DNA from: Haloarcula nitratireducens
GTDB taxonomy: Archaea; Halobacteriota; Halobacteria; Halobacteriales; Haloarculaceae
Assembly (NCBI RefSeq): GCF_019599505.1
Contig: NZ_RKLT01000001.1
Location: 310,001 to 374,000 of the forward strand
DNA: 64,000 nt
Direction: 5' to 3'
Shown: positions 62,798 through 64,000 of the stretch, in pieces
Numbering within the stretch: position 1 is the first letter of the stretch
Layout: every line of letters begins with the position of its first letter
Notes under the pieces: model-generated
What the model saw: the letters and a program-made list of their open reading frames with translations, nothing else
What the model was told of the DNA's origin: nothing
Database searches by the model: none
Position numbers and translations under genes: made by a program

Positions 62798-63130
62798 ATG
62801 CCGTTCGTCACGACCCTGACACTCACGAGTGGGGACCGCCACCGCCTCGACGACGTCGTGGCGGACATCAAAGCCCGCGCCGAACGGAAAGGCGTCGAAC
62901 TCAAGGGACCGCACCCGAAGCAACCGACGGAACTGCGCGTTCCGCAGTCGAAGACGCTCGGTCCGGACGGCGGCCGCTTCGAGTCGTGGAACTACACCGT
63001 CTACACGCGCACCGTCGAGATCGTCGGTTACGAGGACTTCGCCCGCGACGTGACCGAGGAGTCGTTCCCGCCGGGCGTCCACGTCGAGGCAGGCATCGAA
63101 CAGCGCACGCAGCTCGGTAGCGGATCGTAA
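62798..63130 (+). CDS. uS10-like ribosomal protein paralog
   Basis: A 110-residue protein with the uS10 fold pattern: VTTLTLTSGDRHRLDDVVADIKARAERKGVELKGPHPKQPTELRVPQ and YTRTVEIVGYEDFARDVTE. The loop (HPKQPTELRVP) resembles the long loop of uS10, but the gene is alone and not in the str operon where rpsJ is expected. It is probably a second haloarchaeal S10/mL48-type copy with an unclear role. TATA-like ccttttac is ~30 bp upstream. Confidence 0.8.
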   Translation: MPFVTTLTLTSGDRHRLDDVVADIKARAERKGVELKGPHPKQPTELRVPQSKTLGPDGGRFESWNYTVYTRTVEIVGYEDFARDVTEESFPPGVHVEAGIEQRTQLGSGS

Positions 63131-63207
63131 GCCCCGCTCCGCTACCGTCGGGCGACGTCCGCGTCCGACGAGATGTCTTATAAGTTCTCGGGGGCCCTCT
63201 CGCCCGT

Positions 63208-64000
63208 ATGGACCAGGACCGACACGAGCGTCTCGTCGGCTTTCGGCGGGACCTCCACCGATATCCCGAACCGGCGTGGTGTGAGTTCTACACGACGAGT
63301 CGCGTCGTCGAGGAAGTCGAGCGGATCGGCGTCGACCGGTTGCGAATCGGCCCGGAGATACTGGACGGCGACGCCCGGATGGCCGTTCCCGACGAGTCCG
63401 TGCTGGCGGAGTGGCACGAACGAGCGCGCGAGGCGGGGGCGCGCGAGGACGTTCTCGACGCCTGTGCCGGCGGCTACACGGGCGCGCTGGCGACCATCGA
63501 GCGCGGTGAGGGGCCGACCGTCGCGCTCCGAGTCGACATCGACGCACTGCCCATCACCGAGTCCGAGGAGATCACGCACGCGCCGGCCGACGCCGGGTTC
63601 CGCTCGGCCAACGAGGGGTACATGCACGCCTGCGGCCACGACGCCCACGCGACCATCGGCGTCGGCGTCCTCGAAGCGGTCGCCGAGAGCGACTTCTCGG
63701 GGACGTTCCACGTCCTCTTCCAGCCGGCCGAGGAGGTCATCGGCGGCGCGAAGGCCGTCGCCGAGCGCGGCGTCTTAGACGACGTGGACCGCCTGCTCGC
63801 CGTTCACATCGGGTTGGACCACCCGACCGGCGAGATCGTCGCCGGCGTCGGCGGCTTCCTCGCGGTGCGGCAGTTCGAGGCGGCGTTTTCCGGTGAGTCG
63901 GCCCACGCCGGCGGCCACCCGGCACAGGGCCGGGACGCGGTGCAGGCGCTCGCCACGGCTATCCAGAACCTCCACGCCATCCGGCGGCACGGCGACGGCG
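63208..64000 (+). CDS. M20 peptidase / AbgA-like amidohydrolase (3' end outside window)
   Basis: 264 residues of a longer zinc hydrolase; the frame is open to the window end. RRDLHRYPEPAWCEFYTTSRV opens the domain; RVDIDALPI, MHACGHDAHATIGVGVLEAV and FQPAEEVIGGAKAV supply metal ligands and the catalytic Glu pair. The dimerisation part has SAHAGGHPAQGRDAVQALA. The N-terminal 80-residue insert (PDESVLAEWHERAREAG then GGYTGALATI) resembles AbgA, the p-aminobenzoyl-glutamate hydrolase subunit. The substrate is inferred and other N-acyl amino acids are possible. Confidence 0.87.
   Translation, partial: MDQDRHERLVGFRRDLHRYPEPAWCEFYTTSRVVEEVERIGVDRLRIGPEILDGDARMAVPDESVLAEWHERAREAGAREDVLDACAGGYTGALATIERGEGPTVALRVDIDALPITESEEITHAPADAGFRSANEGYMHACGHDAHATIGVGVLEAVAESDFSGTFHVLFQPAEEVIGGAKAVAERGVLDDVDRLLAVHIGLDHPTGEIVAGVGGFLAVRQFEAAFSGESAHAGGHPAQGRDAVQALATAIQNLHAIRRHGDG

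Noticed and set aside
1..64000. tRNA, rRNA, CRISPR, IS element or prophage
   Set aside because: Intergenic gaps were read for cloverleaf-like arms, repeat-spacer arrays, transposase motifs and phage genes, and none was found. Small or unusual RNAs could be missed by eye.

Overview
The window is a piece of a haloarchaeal (class Halobacteria) main chromosome. The reading frames are GC-rich and the predicted proteins are strongly acidic. Genes start with ATG or GTG, often 25-30 bp downstream of an archaeal TATA-like box with little or no leader. The gene content is archaeal: FtsZ1 next to SecE and Spt5/NusG, GEK1-type D-aminoacyl-tRNA deacylase, archaeal MetK, XPD-type helicase, PyrB/PyrI, and many small haloarchaea-specific families. 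The presence of the methylaspartate cycle suggests a Haloarcula-like lineage, but this alone does not fix the genus. No tRNA, rRNA, CRISPR array, insertion sequence or prophage was seen.

Layout. 1-6.8 kb: a truncated membrane protein, a Tat-exported PhoX-type phosphatase, two small regulators, and molybdopterin genes moaC and moaB. 6.9-16.9 kb: pyrI-pyrB, a ParA/MinD-like ATPase with a degenerate RecA-like partner, FKBP isomerase, threonine dehydratase, a CYTH protein, metK, AhpD-like and Rieske proteins, and a saccharopine-reductase-like enzyme. 17-22.9 kb: a Tat-exported alpha-amylase, the pabB-pabA-pabC cluster, and aroE. 23-30.4 kb: a cation exchanger, dtdA, ftsZ1, secE, spt5 and an ABC exporter operon. 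30.5-34.1 kb: a zinc protein, a PHP-domain protein, a membrane hydrolase, a CinA-type amidase and an aminotransferase.

34.2-40.9 kb is a complete-looking core of the methylaspartate cycle. It covers glutamate mutase (two subunits), methylaspartate ammonia-lyase, mesaconyl-CoA hydratase and beta-methylmalyl-CoA lyase. These five are tightly packed on the minus strand, with four junctions either overlapping or separated by only three bases. A divergent CoA-transferase gene shares an AT-rich promoter region with them. Together they convert glutamate to glyoxylate and propionyl-CoA, the acetyl-CoA assimilation route used by some haloarchaea instead of the glyoxylate bypass.

41-50.5 kb carries a Ca2+/cation antiporter, an Asp-nucleophile alpha/beta hydrolase, an XPD-family helicase, an ArsA/Get3-type ATPase, an SDR protein lacking its catalytic tyrosine, endonuclease V, an AN1-zinc-finger rhomboid protease and a REC-PAS protein.

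The most unusual segment is 50.88-53.3 kb. A CHAT-domain (caspase-like) protease gene converges on a 43-residue membrane micro-protein gene. An AT-rich island covers the micro-protein gene and runs into the protease gene. It stops near the end of the CHAT fold, so the last ~93 codons look like an exchanged tail. A 25-bp near-perfect palindrome sits where the protease promoter should be. After this come PolX, a Mut7-C RNase, a MacB-type ABC exporter with a surface protein, several haloarchaeal unknowns, a Nudix hydrolase, an S10-like protein and a truncated AbgA-like peptidase.
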